Below, piece after piece: positions 17,021 to 25,672 of a stretch of 64,000 nt of DNA. Every line of letters begins with the position of its first letter. The stretch's first letter is position 1. Origin of the DNA: Pseudomonadota bacterium (GTDB lineage: Bacteria; Pseudomonadota; Gammaproteobacteria; Steroidobacterales; Steroidobacteraceae); contig JAKBCE010000005.1 in NCBI GenBank assembly GCA_021808195.1, positions 62,001 to 126,000 on the forward strand. Direction: 5' to 3'. The notes under the pieces were generated by a model. That model saw only the letters and a list, made by a program, of their open reading frames with translations. It did not search any database and was not told where the DNA came from. A program made the position numbers and the translations under genes.

Positions 17021-19204
17021 TCAGGCTGCGCCGGCGGCGCGGTGCGGCGTACCGCAGACCACGGTATCGTCCGAGTGCGCCAAGGCCCAGGCGGGGCGGG
17101 CTAGCCGGGCATGGGTCGCAGCCGGGTCGGCGCACTCGCGGTACGCTGCCTGGGCGCGCAGTTGCGGCTCGATAACGGCCGCGGGCGAGGGCTGGCCGAA
17201 CAGGAAGCCCTGGTACTGATCGCAGCCGAGTTCGGCCAGGCGCTCGAGCTGGGCTGGCGTTTCGACGCCTTCCGCGACCACCTTCATGCGCAGACTGTGT
17301 GCCAGGGAGATGATGGCCTGCACGATCAGGGTGCTCTGCGGATCATCGCTCATCTCACTGACAAAGCTGGAGTCGATCTTCAGCCGGTCGATGGGAAAGC
17401 GCCGCAGGTAGCTCATGTTCGAATAACCGGTGCCGAAATCATCGACCGCGACGACCACGCCCATGCGACTGAGCTGCTCGAGGATCGCCACGGAAGCCTC
17501 GGCGTCCGACATGACCGCGCTCTCGGTGATTTCCAGCTCGAGCAATTCCGGCGCCGCATGATGCGCGCTCAACGCTGCGCCGATCGTGTGCAGCAGATCC
17601 CGCTGGCGGAATTGCAACGCCGAGAGATTGACCGCGATGCGCATCGGCAAGCCGGTCAACTGCCAGCGCCGGGCCTGACGGCAGGCTTCCTGCAACACCC
17701 ACTCGCCAATGGGCAGAATCAGCCCGGTCTCCTCCGCGATCGGAATGAACGTGCGCGGTGAAATATTGCCGCGGCTCGGGTGCCGCCAGCGCAGCAGCGC
17801 CTCGACGCTGCAGATCTGTCCGCTCAGGACATCGACGCGCGGTTGGTAGTGCAGCTGGAACTGTCCGCGTGCCAGGGCATGGTGCAGTTCGGCCTCGAGC
17901 CAGAGCCGCTCCTGCGCGTAACCGTTCATGCCTGCGACGAAACGCTCAAATGCTCGTCCACCGCGACGCTTGGCAGCGTACATGGCCTCGTCGGCGTGCG
18001 CGAGCAGTTGCTCGGGCGTGTCGCCATCGTCCGGATACAGACTGATGCCGATGCTAGAGGAGACGAGCACTTCGACCGAATCGAGCCGCAGCGGCTTGCC
18101 CAGTCCCTGGATGATGCGGCTGGCGATGGCCCCGGCGTCCTCGGCATCGCGCACGGGCCGGGCGAGAATCAGAAACTCATCCCCGCTCATGCGTGCGACG
18201 AGATCGCCGGGACGCACAGCCGTGACGAGTCGCCGTGCCACCTCGCAGAGCAGCGTGTCACCGGCGCCGTGTCCGAGCGAGTCGTTGATCAGTTTGAAGC
18301 GGTCGAGGTCAAGCGCCAGGACGGCAAAGCGGTCCCTGCCGGCCCGTACCTGCTGCAGCGTGCCACTCAGGCTCTCAATGAACGCGTCGCGATTGGCGAG
18401 GCCTGTGAGGCTGTCGTGCCGCATCTGATGGCGCAGCCGAGCGTTGATCTGCCGGAGCCGTCCCGCATGGGCACGCGCGCGCGTGGCGAGCTCGGCGTTG
18501 TACACATCGGTCAGCAGCGCAAAGGCAAGAATGCTGGCGGCGACTGAAGCGATCGTGACCGAGCACCAGGCGCTGTTCAGGATCAGACCGCCGTGCGACT
18601 GGGCGCCCGGCGCGATGCGCATCGCGGCCATGCCGATGTAATGCGTGCTGCTGATGGCCAGGCCCATCAGCACCGGACCGCCCACGCGCCGCAGTCGGCG
18701 CGCGAGGCCCGCCTCCTCTGCCCGAAACGCCAGCCACAGTGCGCTCCAGGACGCGCCGATGCCCGCGACGACCGAGGCAGCGACGATCGCCGGCTGGTAC
18801 TGAATTCGCGGGGTGATGTCGATCGCGGCCATGCCCAGATAGTGCATGCTGGCGATGCCGCACCCCATGATCACACCGCCGAGTGCCAGCCGTGCCGCTC
18901 CGCGGCGCGTGGCGGCAATCCAGATGGCCAGCCAGGAGATGACGACTGCGATCAGCAGCGAGAGGAGCGTCAGCGTGAGGTCGTAGTGCAGCACGATCGG
19001 CATCGACATGGCGAGCATGCCGATGAAATGCATCGACCAGATGCCGATGCCCATTGCGGCGGCGGCGCTGCCGATCCGATAGGGGCGCACGGGCGGGCGC
19101 GCATCGCTGAGGTGATCCGCGAGCCGCAATGCGGTGTAAGAAACCAGCACGGCGACCGCGACCGAGAGCGCGACCAGCCAGCCATTGTAGGTGGTGTGCA
19201 TCAT
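17021..19204 (-). CDS. MHYT-GGDEF-EAL membrane sensor of c-di-GMP turnover
   Basis: A 727-residue inner-membrane protein. The MHYT sensor at about 1-230 has seven membrane helices and the repeated motif (MHFIGMLAM, MHYLGMAAI, THYIGMAAM), which in this family is proposed to bind copper and sense O2, CO or NO. A GGDEF domain follows with the degenerate signature SGDEF (first Gly to Ser). The EAL domain has EALLRW, DDFGTGYSNM and EGVETPAQL, so phosphodiesterase activity is likely while cyclase activity is doubtful. The start is the first of two Met codons before HTTYNGW, with GGA about eight bases upstream; in-frame starts at 19225 and 19306 also exist. It is upstream partner of the GAF-GGDEF gene. 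Confidence 0.85.
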   Translation of the reverse strand: MMHTTYNGWLVALSVAVAVLVSYTALRLADHLSDARPPVRPYRIGSAAAAMGIGIWSMHFIGMLAMSMPIVLHYDLTLTLLSLLIAVVISWLAIWIAATRRGAARLALGGVIMGCGIASMHYLGMAAIDITPRIQYQPAIVAASVVAGIGASWSALWLAFRAEEAGLARRLRRVGGPVLMGLAISSTHYIGMAAMRIAPGAQSHGGLILNSAWCSVTIASVAASILAFALLTDVYNAELATRARAHAGRLRQINARLRHQMRHDSLTGLANRDAFIESLSGTLQQVRAGRDRFAVLALDLDRFKLINDSLGHGAGDTLLCEVARRLVTAVRPGDLVARMSGDEFLILARPVRDAEDAGAIASRIIQGLGKPLRLDSVEVLVSSSIGISLYPDDGDTPEQLLAHADEAMYAAKRRGGRAFERFVAGMNGYAQERLWLEAELHHALARGQFQLHYQPRVDVLSGQICSVEALLRWRHPSRGNISPRTFIPIAEETGLILPIGEWVLQEACRQARRWQLTGLPMRIAVNLSALQFRQRDLLHTIGAALSAHHAAPELLELEITESAVMSDAEASVAILEQLSRMGVVVAVDDFGTGYSNMSYLRRFPIDRLKIDSSFVSEMSDDPQSTLIVQAIISLAHSLRMKVVAEGVETPAQLERLAELGCDQYQGFLFGQPSPAAVIEPQLRAQAAYRECADPAATHARLARPAWALAHSDDTVVCGTPHRAAGAA

Positions 19205-19571
19205 GAGGGAATTCCGTGCACGCATCGTAACAATGACATTTGTGCCCGACGTGACCGAGATCGCATCGTGGGCCGATATGTGTCGCATGGCGCCGGCTGC
19301 GCTCAAGGCGAGTCAACTCCATGTTTGAAATCAGTTTTCTTCTGCGCAGGCCGATGGGGATGCGCTGAGATACGTACAAGTCCTGATGCTCGGCGCGCCT
19401 GCAGGCTCGCTGCTGCGAGTGCGCTGAAGTCTGTCGGGCGGGCGTGTCGGTGGCGGACGGCGCGGTCCGGCGGGTGTGCCTAGGCCATTTGATGCCAAGC
19501 GCGCAAGTCTTGTTGCGCGCGGCTCAATTGCGCATAGTGCCGCCCTTTCGGCCTGCTCCGCCCCCACACCC
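19205..19571. other. Divergent intergenic region, 367 bp
   Basis: This lies between the MHYT gene and tex and should carry both promoters. Only weak matches are visible, for example TTGTTG-N17-CATAGT running into tex. The region could be shorter if the MHYT gene starts further upstream. Confidence 0.35.
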
Positions 19572-21947
19572 ATGCTCGCAATCGAATCCCGTATCGCCGC
19601 GGAACTCGCGGTCCGCCCGCCGCAGGTGCTCGCCGCCGTCGCTCTGCTCGACGGTGGCGCCACCGTGCCGTTCATCGCCCGCTATCGCAAGGAGGCGACC
19701 GGGGGACTGGATGATGCGCAGCTGCGCACGCTGCAGGAGCGGCTCGTCTATCTTCGCGAGCTCGAGGAGCGGCGCGCCGCCGTGCTGAAGAGCATCGAGG
19801 AGCAGGGCAAGCTCACGCCCGAGTTGCGCGCGAGTCTCGAGACTGCCGACACCAAGCAGCGCTTGGAAGATCTCTATCTGCCATACAAGCCAAAGCGGCG
19901 CACCAAGGCGCAGATTGCGCGCGAGGCGGGGCTCGATGCGCTGGCGGCGGCACTGCTCGCCGATCCGCATCGCGACCCGGAAGCGGAGGCGGCCGGCTAC
20001 TTGAAGCCCCCGTTCACCACCGAGCAGGGCGAGAACCCCGGGGTGCCCGATGTGAAAGCGGCGCTCGAGGGGGCCCGGCAAATATTGATGGAGCAGTTCG
20101 CCGAGGACGCCGCCCTGGTCGGAGCGCTGCGCGAGCATCTGCGCGAGAATGCCTGGGTGGTCGCGAAGATCGAGCCCGGCAAGGAGGAGGCCGGCGCGAA
20201 ATTTCGCGATTACTTCGACTATCGAGAGCCGCTGAAGGCCATCCCTTCGCATCGGGCGCTCGCGCTGTTTCGCGGGCGCAAGGAGGAGATCCTGCAGCTC
20301 GCCCTGAAGCTGCCCGAAACGCTTGCGGCCGAAGAGGAGGCGACGCCCGCGGTGGCACCGGTCAACTCGTGCGAACGGAAAATTGCCGCCCGCTTCCAGT
20401 TGGCCCCTCAGGGGCGGGCGGCGGACGCGTGGTTGATGCAGGCGGTGCACTGGTGCTGGCAGGTGAAGCTCGCCTGGCAGCTCGAGGGCGAGCTGTTCAC
20501 CGAGCTGCGCGAGCGTGCCGAAGAGGAGGCGATCGGCGTCTTTGCTCGCAATCTGCACGACCTGCTACTGGCTGCGCCCGCGGGGCCTCGGGCGACGATG
20601 GGGCTCGACCCGGGCTTGCGCACCGGCGTGAAAGTGGCTGTGGTCGATCGTACGGGCAAAGTACTCGAGACCGCGACGGTCTATCCGCACGTGCCACGCA
20701 ACGAGTGGGAAGCGTCGCTGCAGACCCTCGCTACGCTCGTCGGCCGGCACGACGTCGATCTGATCAGCATTGGCAATGGAACCGCATCGCGCGAGACCGA
20801 CCGGCTCGCTGCCGAGCTGATCAAACGTCACCCTGAACTGAAAATCACCCGGATCGTGGTGTCCGAGGCGGGCGCCTCGGTGTACTCGGCTTCCGAACTC
20901 GCCTCGCACGAGCTACCGCAGCTCGACGTCAGCCTGCGCGGCGCGGTCTCGATCGCCCGGCGCCTGCAGGACCCGCTCGCCGAGCTGGTGAAGATCGATC
21001 CGAAATCGATCGGCGTCGGGCAGTATCAGCATGACGTGAATCAGAGCAGGCTCGCCCGCTCGCTCGATGCGGTAGTGGAGGACTGCGTCAATGCGGTCGG
21101 CGTCGACGTCAACACGGCCTCACCGGCGCTCCTGGCGCACATCTCGGGACTGTCCGACGCGCTCGCGGAAGCCATCGTGCGCCATCGCAACGAGAACGGT
21201 GCGTTCGCGAGCCGCGAGGACCTGCGCGCCGTGCCGCGACTCGGTGCCAAGACGTTCGAGCAGGCCGCCGGCTTTCTGCGCGTCAACGGCGGGCCGAACC
21301 CGCTCGACCGCTCGGCGGTGCATCCGGAGGCTTACCCGCTCGTTGAGCGGATTCTGGCCGATCTCGGCAAACCGCTCACAGCAGTGATGGGCGATGCGCG
21401 CTCGCTGCAGCAGATCGATCCGGCGCGCTATACGGACGAGCGGTTCGGCCTGCCCACGGTGCGCGACATTCTGCGCGAGCTGGAAAAGCCCGGCCGCGAC
21501 CCGCGCCCGGAATTCAAAACGGCGGTGTTTCACGAGGGCGTGCAGGATCTGAAGGATCTGGCGCCCGGTATGCTGCTCGAGGGGGTCGTGACCAACGTCA
21601 CCAACTTCGGCGCGTTCGTCGACATCGGCGTACATCAGGACGGGCTGGTGCATATCTCCATGATGTCGCATCGCTTTGTGAAAGATCCGCGGGAGCTGGT
21701 CAAAGCCGGCGACGTCGTCAAGGTGAAAGTGATCGAGGTCGATCTGCAGCGGCGCCGAGTCGCCCTCACGATGAAGCTCGACGAAGTGCCGCGCGACCGG
21801 GCCCCGGGCGGCTCGCAGCGCAGCATGGACCAGAAGCCGCGTCGCGCCGACACGCATTCGCGGCCGCGGCCGCCGTCCGCGCGTCCTTCCGAGCCGAGCG
21901 GCAATGGCGTGATGGCCGAGGCTCTATCGCGCGCGCTGAAGCGCTGA
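19572..21947 (+). CDS. tex: Transcription accessory protein Tex
   Basis: A 791-residue RNA/nucleic-acid-binding protein, about the usual length for Tex. The family order is visible. The N-terminal Tex domain ([21 protein letters not shown]) is followed by the YqgF/RuvC-like fold ([17 protein letters not shown], near 340). The paired helix-hairpin-helix region comes next ([46 protein letters not shown]), then a C-terminal S1 RNA-binding domain ([28 protein letters not shown]) and a basic disordered tail. The start [12 protein letters not shown] is the family-typical N-terminus; the frame is open for 32 codons further upstream. Tex is linked to transcription fidelity and virulence-gene expression. 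Confidence 0.94.
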   Translation: MLAIESRIAAELAVRPPQVLAAVALLDGGATVPFIARYRKEATGGLDDAQLRTLQERLVYLRELEERRAAVLKSIEEQGKLTPELRASLETADTKQRLEDLYLPYKPKRRTKAQIAREAGLDALAAALLADPHRDPEAEAAGYLKPPFTTEQGENPGVPDVKAALEGARQILMEQFAEDAALVGALREHLRENAWVVAKIEPGKEEAGAKFRDYFDYREPLKAIPSHRALALFRGRKEEILQLALKLPETLAAEEEATPAVAPVNSCERKIAARFQLAPQGRAADAWLMQAVHWCWQVKLAWQLEGELFTELRERAEEEAIGVFARNLHDLLLAAPAGPRATMGLDPGLRTGVKVAVVDRTGKVLETATVYPHVPRNEWEASLQTLATLVGRHDVDLISIGNGTASRETDRLAAELIKRHPELKITRIVVSEAGASVYSASELASHELPQLDVSLRGAVSIARRLQDPLAELVKIDPKSIGVGQYQHDVNQSRLARSLDAVVEDCVNAVGVDVNTASPALLAHISGLSDALAEAIVRHRNENGAFASREDLRAVPRLGAKTFEQAAGFLRVNGGPNPLDRSAVHPEAYPLVERILADLGKPLTAVMGDARSLQQIDPARYTDERFGLPTVRDILRELEKPGRDPRPEFKTAVFHEGVQDLKDLAPGMLLEGVVTNVTNFGAFVDIGVHQDGLVHISMMSHRFVKDPRELVKAGDVVKVKVIEVDLQRRRVALTMKLDEVPRDRAPGGSQRSMDQKPRRADTHSRPRPPSARPSEPSGNGVMAEALSRALKR

Positions 21948-21963
21948 GCGGGTGCCCTGGCAC

Positions 21964-22959
21964 TCAGCGCGCGGCGCGCTCGCTCTGGCAGAGGCTGCCC
22001 TTGAGTTCGTTGAAGTAGTACGCACGGAAGCGTAGCGTGGCTTTGTCCGTGCGTACGGAACGTTCGGCGCGAGCTCGAGGAATCTCCGGGGGGTCCGAGG
22101 ACTCGACGATGGCGCGATCCTCGTTGGCGATCCGCCGGTTGGCCCGGTTGAAAAAGCCATCGAGGATGGCGGGGCGTGCGAAGTCCCTGGCGGTCATCAA
22201 CAGCAGCCGGGTACGCTGTTCGTCCAGCGGTACGCAGCTCACCGCGAGTATCAGCGTGCGCTGCCGCATCGGGATATGCAGGTTCATCTGATTCGGCTTG
22301 CGAAAGTCGAGCAGGCCGGGTCGCGGGCGGCCGTGTAGCGCGGTGCGCACCCGCCAGCCCCACTCGTGCTCCTCGATCAGGGTGTCCATCGGTTGCTCGA
22401 TCAATGGCACCAGATCCTTGCCGATGCTGCGACGATGCACGAACGGCAGATGTGGCCAGTCGAGCATGTTCTCCATCGCGCGGGTCCAGTGCGTATTCCA
22501 GGTCATCTCGATGCCGGTGAGGCGCGTGTCTGGGCCGGCCAGCCTCGCATCGACGGTCGGGGCGGCGGGGACGGGGTCTGCCGGCGAGGTATAGATCCAG
22601 ATCTGGCCGGCGAGCTCGTGAGCCGGAATGGCGAGCGCTGCCAGCTGTGTTCGCGGCGCCTGCGGGTTCCACGGCACCGACAGGCATCGGCCGCTGCGGT
22701 CGAAGCGCCAGCCGTGAAACGGGCACTGCAGGCAACCACCGGTCACGGTGCCGAGCGACAGCGCCACGCCACGGTGGGGGCAGCGATCGAGCAGCGCCGC
22801 GGGGGCGCCGAGCGGATCGCGGAACAACACCACGCGGGTGCCCGCAACCTGCACTCGCAGCGGCCGCTCGGCCCGCAGCTGCGTGCTGTAGGCCACTGGT
22901 GTCCAGATCCGGGCGAAGTCCCGGAAGAGAGTGTCAGCCTGCCTCGGCTCGAGTGTCAT
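21964..22959 (-). CDS. Rieske-type aromatic ring-hydroxylating oxygenase
   Basis: A 331-residue oxygenase. The Rieske [2Fe-2S] ligands are CPHRG and CPFHGWRF in the first third. The mononuclear iron site is NMLDWPHLPFVH, a perfect NxxDxxHxxxxH. The C-terminal half resembles VanA/pheophorbide a oxygenase-like enzymes. A reductase must supply electrons, and none is encoded nearby. The substrate is unknown. The chosen ATG gives a normal N-terminus (MTLEPRQADTLFRDFARIW) and overlaps the end of the MerR/B12 gene by 26 bases in the same direction, so it is probably translationally coupled to that regulator and may share its control. Confidence 0.87.
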   Translation of the reverse strand: MTLEPRQADTLFRDFARIWTPVAYSTQLRAERPLRVQVAGTRVVLFRDPLGAPAALLDRCPHRGVALSLGTVTGGCLQCPFHGWRFDRSGRCLSVPWNPQAPRTQLAALAIPAHELAGQIWIYTSPADPVPAAPTVDARLAGPDTRLTGIEMTWNTHWTRAMENMLDWPHLPFVHRRSIGKDLVPLIEQPMDTLIEEHEWGWRVRTALHGRPRPGLLDFRKPNQMNLHIPMRQRTLILAVSCVPLDEQRTRLLLMTARDFARPAILDGFFNRANRRIANEDRAIVESSDPPEIPRARAERSVRTDKATLRFRAYYFNELKGSLCQSERAAR

Positions 22960-23878
22960 GGGCGCGGTGCTCGCGGTACTCGGCGATGATCGCCGGCAGC
23001 TGATCGAGACGACTGATGAAGCGCACGGCCCCGATCTGCCGCCGAGTGCGAGCCCACAGCGCTCCACCGGCCCAGATCTCGACCGATGCCGGCAACCGCG
23101 CACGCAAATCCTGCAGCATCTCCAGTGCGTGTTTCGGCCTGAGTGCTTCGCTGAATGAGAGCCCGACGACATCGGCGCCGTGCTGCCGGGCGGCCTCGGC
23201 GATATCCCACGCCGGGGTCTGAATTCCCAGCGACACACAACGCACGCCCTCGACCGCCAGGCAGGCGTGCGCCATGAGCAGCCCGAGCTGGTGCTCCTCC
23301 CCGGGCAGCGTGGTCAGCATCACGCTCGGGCGGTGGGTGCCGGGGTAGACCGCCCCAAGTCCTTGCCGGAGCTGGTGCTCCATCTGCTCGGTGTACAGAT
23401 GCTCCTGGCTGATGGCGATCTGTCCGCGTGACCAAGCATCGCCCACCCAGCGATTCATCGGTGCGACAAACTCGATGACGAAGCGCTGCAGCCCGAGACG
23501 CTGCAGTGCTGCCGACAGGTGCACACGCAAGCCCGTCTCGTCGTAGGCGCGAAGCAGGCGCAGCGTCGTTTCAAACAGCGCCGACTCAAGCACGGGCGCG
23601 GACTCTGCGGATTTGGCTTCGGCCGCCTCGGCGCGTGCGATGAGCTGCTCGAGGGCCTCGCCAACCAGCTGGCGCGGGCGCAGTCCACGGTCGAGCAGAC
23701 GGCTGATCAGGCGCAGCTTGTGCACCTGCTCCGCCGGATAGAGCCGCTCGCCGTTCGCATCGCGCAGCGGGCTGGGGAAGCCATAGCGGCGCTCCCACAT
23801 CCTCAAGGTGTCTTTCGAAAGCCCCGTCTCGCGCTCCACGGCGCTGATGGCGGCGTCGGGTAATTCGGCTGGTTGCAC
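22934..23878 (-). CDS. MerR-family cobalamin-binding regulator (CarH/LitR-like photoreceptor)
   Basis: A 314-residue regulator. The MerR helix-turn-helix is at about 10-75 (ISAVERETGLSKDTLRMWERRYGFP). A helical cobalamin-cap domain carries the W-x9-EH motif (W149, E159, H160) that places adenosylcobalamin in CarH proteins. The B12-binding Rossmann domain has E-E-H-Q-L-G (His196) and the VGLSFSEAL and WAGGALW loops. In CarH/LitR the dark tetramer with AdoCbl represses, and light breaks the Co-C bond and releases DNA. All the diagnostic residues are visible, so light sensing is a sound prediction. The start is taken as GTG with AGGA six bases upstream; a TTG 27 bases earlier would place coding sequence through the operator. 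Confidence 0.87.
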   Translation of the reverse strand: MQPAELPDAAISAVERETGLSKDTLRMWERRYGFPSPLRDANGERLYPAEQVHKLRLISRLLDRGLRPRQLVGEALEQLIARAEAAEAKSAESAPVLESALFETTLRLLRAYDETGLRVHLSAALQRLGLQRFVIEFVAPMNRWVGDAWSRGQIAISQEHLYTEQMEHQLRQGLGAVYPGTHRPSVMLTTLPGEEHQLGLLMAHACLAVEGVRCVSLGIQTPAWDIAEAARQHGADVVGLSFSEALRPKHALEMLQDLRARLPASVEIWAGGALWARTRRQIGAVRFISRLDQLPAIIAEYREHRAHDTRAEAG

Positions 23879-23881
23879 GGA

Positions 23882-23894
23882 TTGTCCTGGACAA
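23882..23894. promoter_or_regulatory. Operator palindrome 1 (MerR/B12 regulator)
   Basis: TTGTCCTGGACAA, a perfect 13-bp palindrome lying four bases before the regulator's GTG and upstream of the folE2 -35 box. The same sequence recurs with one change at 23945, so a sequence-specific dimer is the likely reader. Confidence 0.65.
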
Positions 23895-23898
23895 AAAA

Positions 23899-23927
23899 TT
23901 GACAATTGCTTGAATGAGGCCTATTCT
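23899..23927 (+). promoter_or_regulatory. sigma-70 promoter of folE2
   Basis: TTGACA (23899-23904), exactly 17 bases, TATTCT (23922-23927): a perfect -35 and four of six at -10. The start is expected near 23934. It is bracketed by the two operator palindromes, with an extra half-site GGACAA at 23936-23941. Confidence 0.6.
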
Positions 23928-23944
23928 CTCGCACAGGACAATAT

Positions 23945-23957
23945 TTGTCTAGGACAA
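23945..23957. promoter_or_regulatory. Operator palindrome 2 (MerR/B12 regulator)
   Basis: TTGTCTAGGACAA differs from palindrome 1 by one arm position and the central base. It lies in the folE2 leader, about 60 bases from palindrome 1 centre to centre. Binding at both could loop or block the promoter between them. Confidence 0.6.
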
Positions 23958-23975
23958 AACAACCCCGAGGCGCCC

Positions 23976-24815
23976 ATGAATGCCGTTCCCCGTTCCGTTC
24001 TCGCCGATATTCAGGCCAGCGCCGACAGCCGGGACATCCGGATCAATCGTGTCGGCGTCAAGGGTGTGCGTGCGCTGGTGCGGGTGCGACAGGCCGACGG
24101 CGGTGAACAACCGACTGTCGCCCGATTCGAGATGGCCGTCGGCCTGCCTGGGCACGTCAAGGGCACGCACATGTCGCGCTTTCTGGAGACGCTCGAGGCG
24201 CAAGCTCAGCCGCTCGATCTGCGGACACTGCAGGACTTGCTCGAGCAGATGCTGCAGCGGCTCGGTGCCGATCGTGGCGAGATCGAGATGGCATTCACGT
24301 ACTTCATCCGCAAAGCCGCCCCGGTCTCGCGCGTCGAGAGCGCGCTCGACCATGAAGTGCTGATGCGCGTGGTTCATGATCCGGACAATGCAACACGCAG
24401 CACGCTGCAGGTGTGTGTGCCGGTGACCAGTCTGTGTCCGTGCTCCAAGGAGATATCGGATTACGGTGCGCACAATCAGCGTTCCCACATCACCATCACC
24501 GCGCAGCTGCGCGCCCCGATGGGCATCGAGGAACTGGTGCGGATTGCGGAGGAGGAGGCCTCCTGCGAGGTCTACGGCCTGCTCAAGCGCCCCGACGAGA
24601 AGTTCGTCACCGAGCGCGCCTACGAGAATCCGAAGTTTGCCGAAGATCTCGTGCGCGACATCGCCGTGCGTCTCAATGCCGAGCCGCGCATCGAGCGCTA
24701 TCGGCTCGTGGCGGAGAACTTCGAATCGATCCACAATCACTCCGCATTCGCGGAGATCGAGCACGAGGCGCGCGCAGAACTGCGCTTGCAGGAACGCCCG
24801 CCGAAGCGCAGCTGA
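23976..24815 (+). CDS. folE2: GTP cyclohydrolase IB (FolE2)
   Basis: A 279-residue enzyme converting GTP to 7,8-dihydroneopterin triphosphate, the first step of folate/pterin synthesis. It belongs to the type IB (COG1469) family: RINRVGVKGVRALVRV, the catalytic-cysteine loop SLCPCSKEISDYGAHNQRSH, and the C-terminal NFESIHNHSAFAEIEH. The length is typical. The ATG has GAGG five bases upstream. FolE2 is often an alternative to zinc-dependent FolE; whether FolE exists elsewhere is not visible. It is divergent from the B12-type regulator and is its most obvious target. Confidence 0.95.
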   Translation: MNAVPRSVLADIQASADSRDIRINRVGVKGVRALVRVRQADGGEQPTVARFEMAVGLPGHVKGTHMSRFLETLEAQAQPLDLRTLQDLLEQMLQRLGADRGEIEMAFTYFIRKAAPVSRVESALDHEVLMRVVHDPDNATRSTLQVCVPVTSLCPCSKEISDYGAHNQRSHITITAQLRAPMGIEELVRIAEEEASCEVYGLLKRPDEKFVTERAYENPKFAEDLVRDIAVRLNAEPRIERYRLVAENFESIHNHSAFAEIEHEARAELRLQERPPKRS

Positions 24816-25672
24816 GCGCATGGCGCGGCCCCGGGGCGCGCCTGCCGTCGGTGTCCTGATCCCGAGCCCCGAACTGCTCGCATCGTGATTGGTGCGCTGC
24901 GCGAGCCGGTCATGATGCGGGCCCGAAGGGGGCTGTGAGACCGGGGGGCTGCGTCGAGGGGGATCTGAATGCCGCGTCCGATCCGTTCGTGCGTGTCGGT
25001 GAGATGACGGTAGGCTCGAGGACGAGCGATCCCGTACTCGAGCGGGTCGCGATGCCGCCAGCACCAGAGCAGGCCTGCCGATTGTCGCACTTGCCTCTGG
25101 CGAGCCGGACTCGACCCGCGCGCAGCCGCCGCCTCGGCGCATGGGGGCCGCGTGCGAGTGGTATCAGCTCCATCTGCCGAAGCACCTTGCCCTGGCGCTC
25201 TGGGTCGAGGCGGTTGAGCGACTTCGGCATTGCCATTGGCTGGCGGGGGCCGACTCGGCTGCACTGCCGCAGCGGAGGCGACCGCAAATCGCAGAGGAGA
25301 TGGCGGGCGGGATGTTGTATCTCGTCCGGCCGATCGACTCGATATCGCTCCGCCCGGCGCAGCGCACCGTAAGATGCGCCGTCCTGCACGAGAATATCCG
25401 CTCGGGAAGGTCCGCGGCAGTCGCCGCAAATACACCGAATTGTGAAGCGCGGGTGGCGCACCCCCAGTCGGGAGGGTAAGGTAAGGCAGGACGTTGCCGG
25501 AGCGCCCATTGCATCGGCGCTGTGATGCAAGCGGCTCGCCGGACCCTTCGCACGATCTCGACGCTCATGCCGGACCGATGATGGTCAGACAATCCACACC
25601 TCCCGGCCGCACCCGACGCCACTCGCGCATGGGGCGCACGGCTGTGCTTCGCAACTGAGCGGCGCATCGACG
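24816..25672. other. Long intergenic region, 857 bp, no gene recognised
   Basis: The longest gap in the window, downstream of folE2 and upstream of the histidine kinase. Several overlapping open frames exist on both strands, but all have arginine/alanine/serine-biased composition without recognisable motifs. They are best explained by high G+C. It could hold a decayed gene or the kinase promoter; neither can be shown. Confidence 0.4.

Noticed and set aside
23879..23905. TTG start at 23905 for the MerR/B12 regulator
   Set aside because: It would translate through the operator palindrome and has no ribosome-binding site; the GTG at 23878 has AGGA six bases upstream.
24910..25530. 206-codon minus-strand frame in the gap after folE2
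   Set aside because: Composition and lack of any motif match GC-driven frames; no ribosome-binding site supports it.
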